DNA of 64,000 bases from Brachypodius melanocephalos (Eukaryota > Chordata > Aves > Passeriformes > Pycnonotidae): the NCBI GenBank assembly GCA_013398615.1, contig VZSR01001685.1, positions 3,448,566-3,512,565 on the forward strand, given 5' to 3'. This document shows positions 61,867-64,000 of this stretch, in pieces. Under the pieces are notes generated by a model. That model worked only from the letters and a program-made list of their open reading frames with translations. It was not told the DNA's origin and ran no database searches. The first letter of the stretch is position 1, and each line of letters starts with the position of its first letter. The position numbers and the translations under genes were made by a program.

Positions 61867-63329
61867 AAATTACTTTATCTAACTGTCTTACAAGATGTTA
61901 TTTGGTCAACACTCATCTACTTAAATTGTGATAAAAATGAGCACAAAACGAAAGGCAATGCATGATTGTAGAAGAGTAAGTCTCAGTCTTTTTGGTCCTG
62001 CCAACATTACTGAGAACAATTTTATTTTTACAACTGACTGGTTGTTTCCAAAAAGAGAACAAAGCAAGGTTCTACTAAATAGTGTGAATAAAAGCAGAAA
62101 AATCTACGTGTGAATCAATAACACATTCGGTGGGAAAAAATGGGAAACATAATTGTGTTCCCAAAATGCACCAAACATGCAATTAATATAAGAAGCTATA
62201 CAAAACATAATGACATAGATGTATAGTTCAATCACTCGGCAAAATATCCAATTTTCCACCAAAATCACACTTGTAAAGTCATATCATGCTATCTTTTTTC
62301 TAGTGTTCTTGAAGTGAAGAATAGCTACTGGATGGATTCCTTTCATATTCATAGAGCAAATAAATTAAGTGACTGCCATTCAGCTGTTTTCATTTTTATT
62401 GATCCCTTCTCAATTTTTTATGCAACCAACTGTTTTCCATACTGTTATAATACAACCTTACATTGCAATTTTTTATTACTACCTTTTTTAAAGCTCTGGA
62501 TCATACAAGCTGAAAAAAAAAATTACATTAATCAAAATCACATTAAAATATTCTGCTTTTTAGGTATTGAACAGTAAGCAGCAATTCCTAATTTTCAGCT
62601 GTGTTTTATGTGCAAAACATGGAAGTGAAATTCATCCCCAGTGCAAACACATTGGATTTAGTATCTTATAGAAATGCAAGACGTATCTATCATTGCCCAT
62701 AGCATGCATTCTCACTGTCAAACACAAACTAAAGCACATTCAGAATGCAAAAGTGTGACCTCTACAATCTGGCCTTTTTAAAAATGTATTTAAAATGAAT
62801 CATGACGAAGGCTTGCAAAGCCTTTAATACAACCTATGGCATGAAGAAAAAAATACTAAAGAAAAATCCCCGGCACCTTTTGTAAACATCCGTTGTGTAT
62901 TACAAACAGAAAAACCTAACTGCTTGTTCAGTTCCCATTTATCAAGTGAGTTTTGCTCCTGGCTTAGCTGAGGTGTCATTTCCATCCAAATTAAAGAATT
63001 AGAGGTTTACTTTTTCCAGCCCTAGGCTACCCTACATGTGTTCTAATGTCCCCTCTGCTTAATTCTCCTATCAGTCTTAGTCACCATAGAATAAGAAAGC
63101 CGGCAAGATGTGAGACAGAAACTTACAACCAATAGCAAGAAAATTACATGTTTTATAGATTACAAAACTGTATTGTGGAAGTGCATAACAAGAGCCTTTA
63201 ATCTGCTTTTTGAGGTTTTCTTTGGTCTTCTTTTTCTGTTTCTGGTTAGCCTGTATGGATGTGCATTAAGAGCTTTTATTAAGACTAGTATTAAACAAAA
63301 TGTTGAAAATTTCATGTCTTTTGCAGCAT
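61867..63329. other. No gene seen; possible conserved non-coding DNA at 62.6-62.9 kb
   Basis: The 62590-62920 stretch has balanced composition without homopolymers and lacks repeats, unlike its surroundings. By eye it resembles conserved non-coding DNA; this is only an impression. Confidence 0.4.
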
Positions 63330-63545
63330 TAGGGATTGTCTCAAGTTGGAAAGGACTCATGTGGCTCATCAAGTCAAACTTTCTGCTCCTTGCAGGACTA
63401 TGTAAAACTAAAGCATCTGACTAAGCATTGTCCAGACACTCCTTGGTCTCTGGCTGTCTTGGCATCATGTCCACTTCCCTGGGGAGTCTGTTCCAGTGAC
63501 TAACCACTCTGAGTGAAGGACTTTTTGCTGATCAGGATAGAAAAA
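63330..63545 (-). mobile_element. CR1 LINE 3' end fragment
   Basis: The plus strand carries the complement of an avian CR1 3' region. AGTTGGAAAGGACTCATGTG starts near 63344, followed by GCTCATCAAGTCAAACT, GCATTGTCCAGACACTCC near 63426-63443, and GGGAGTCTGTTCCAGTGACT near 63482-63501, in the expected order. The terminal octamers are not preserved. The 104-codon plus-strand frame ending at 63424 runs into this element and is not a gene. Confidence 0.88.
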
Positions 63546-64000
63546 CCCTGAGAAATGAAGCAGTGAACTGTAACGTAAGCTCAAGATGTTCAAACCTAAT
63601 GTAATTACTGCAGAAGGGATGTAAATCATTGTTAAATACTAATGGCCTTCAGCCATAAGAAAACCTAACTTTTAGAGATTAAACTTGGTTCCATGACATT
63701 ACCAGGAAAAAGGCAATAGTTAGCTTTTCCATGCAAACTAGATGTGGGTAACTTCTCTGTGCTCAGTTCTCTGTGCCCTGACAAACTTCTCATTCTAGCT
63801 TTACACTTTTGAAATAATTTTAGGAATAATAGTAATTTCTGATTCTTTATTAATACCAGGTTGAAATGCTGGAAAGAAACAACTTGTTCTCAGGGCACCC
63901 CACATATTTCTTTGCTGATTGGTGCATTTTGATTTCTAGTGTAGGCAAGCAAGATGACCCCATCCATCAGGAAATTCTAAAAAGTGAGGAATCCAAGTGC
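63546..64000. other. Unique DNA to window edge
   Basis: No gene or repeat recognised. Confidence 0.5.

Noticed and set aside
63110..63424. 104-codon plus-strand frame with a hydrophobic segment
   Set aside because: Its 3' third is antisense CR1 sequence and the rest has no similarity that I recognise.
1..64000. Bacterial or phage-type systems (operons, CRISPR arrays, defence islands)
   Set aside because: The sequence is avian nuclear DNA: CR1 and ERV repeats, telomeric repeat, splice-like signals, and no dense coding or regularly spaced repeats with unique spacers.

Overview
This is vertebrate nuclear DNA, almost certainly from a bird and probably a songbird. The evidence is the repeat content: several CR1 LINE copies, both young avian and older amniote types, and several LTRs whose sequence I recognise as avian ERVL-type and ERVK-type. 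There are no closely packed open frames, ribosome binding sites or operons. The DNA is AT-rich, and most short open frames in it are chance or lie inside repeats. I find no complete protein-coding gene, rRNA, tRNA or CRISPR array. The window reads as a gene desert or the inside of a very long intron.

Layout. 1-304: 3' end of an ERVL-like LTR cut by the window edge, followed by an 81-bp poly-T run at 547-627. 0.6-12.7 kb: mostly unique AT-rich DNA with a (GGAAAA)n tract and a weak exon-like block on the minus strand (10648-10848). 12768-13735: a long ERVL-type LTR on the minus strand. 13.7-26.4 kb: mostly unique DNA with an exon-like open block at 18732-18953, a degenerate interstitial telomeric repeat at 19040-19105, and stretches that look like conserved non-coding DNA. 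26430-29225: a decayed but long CR1 LINE on the plus strand, split by a 681-bp ERVK-type solo LTR (27608-28288) flanked by a perfect 6-bp target-site duplication. 29455-29963: two ERVL LTR 3' pieces side by side. 33305-33460: CR1 3' end. 35481-35786: a compact 306-bp ERVK-type solo LTR, minus strand, also with a perfect 6-bp duplication. 41276-41417: a 142-bp pure pyrimidine (CTCTT)n array. 42930-43925: an old CR1 split by an ERVL-type solo LTR (43120-43698). 45706-45800: a G/T-rich tract with quadruplex potential. 54723-54917: the best exon-like block in the window. 57315-58880: two different CR1 fragments with recognisable reverse-transcriptase residues. 63330-63545: another CR1 3' end.

Nothing here works together as a gene system. 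What can be read is a history of insertion: CR1 copies landed first, LTR elements later inserted into two of them, and recombination between LTRs left solo copies. I did not find a previously undescribed biological system. The leads most worth checking are the three exon-like blocks, the interstitial telomeric repeat and the dated nested insertions.
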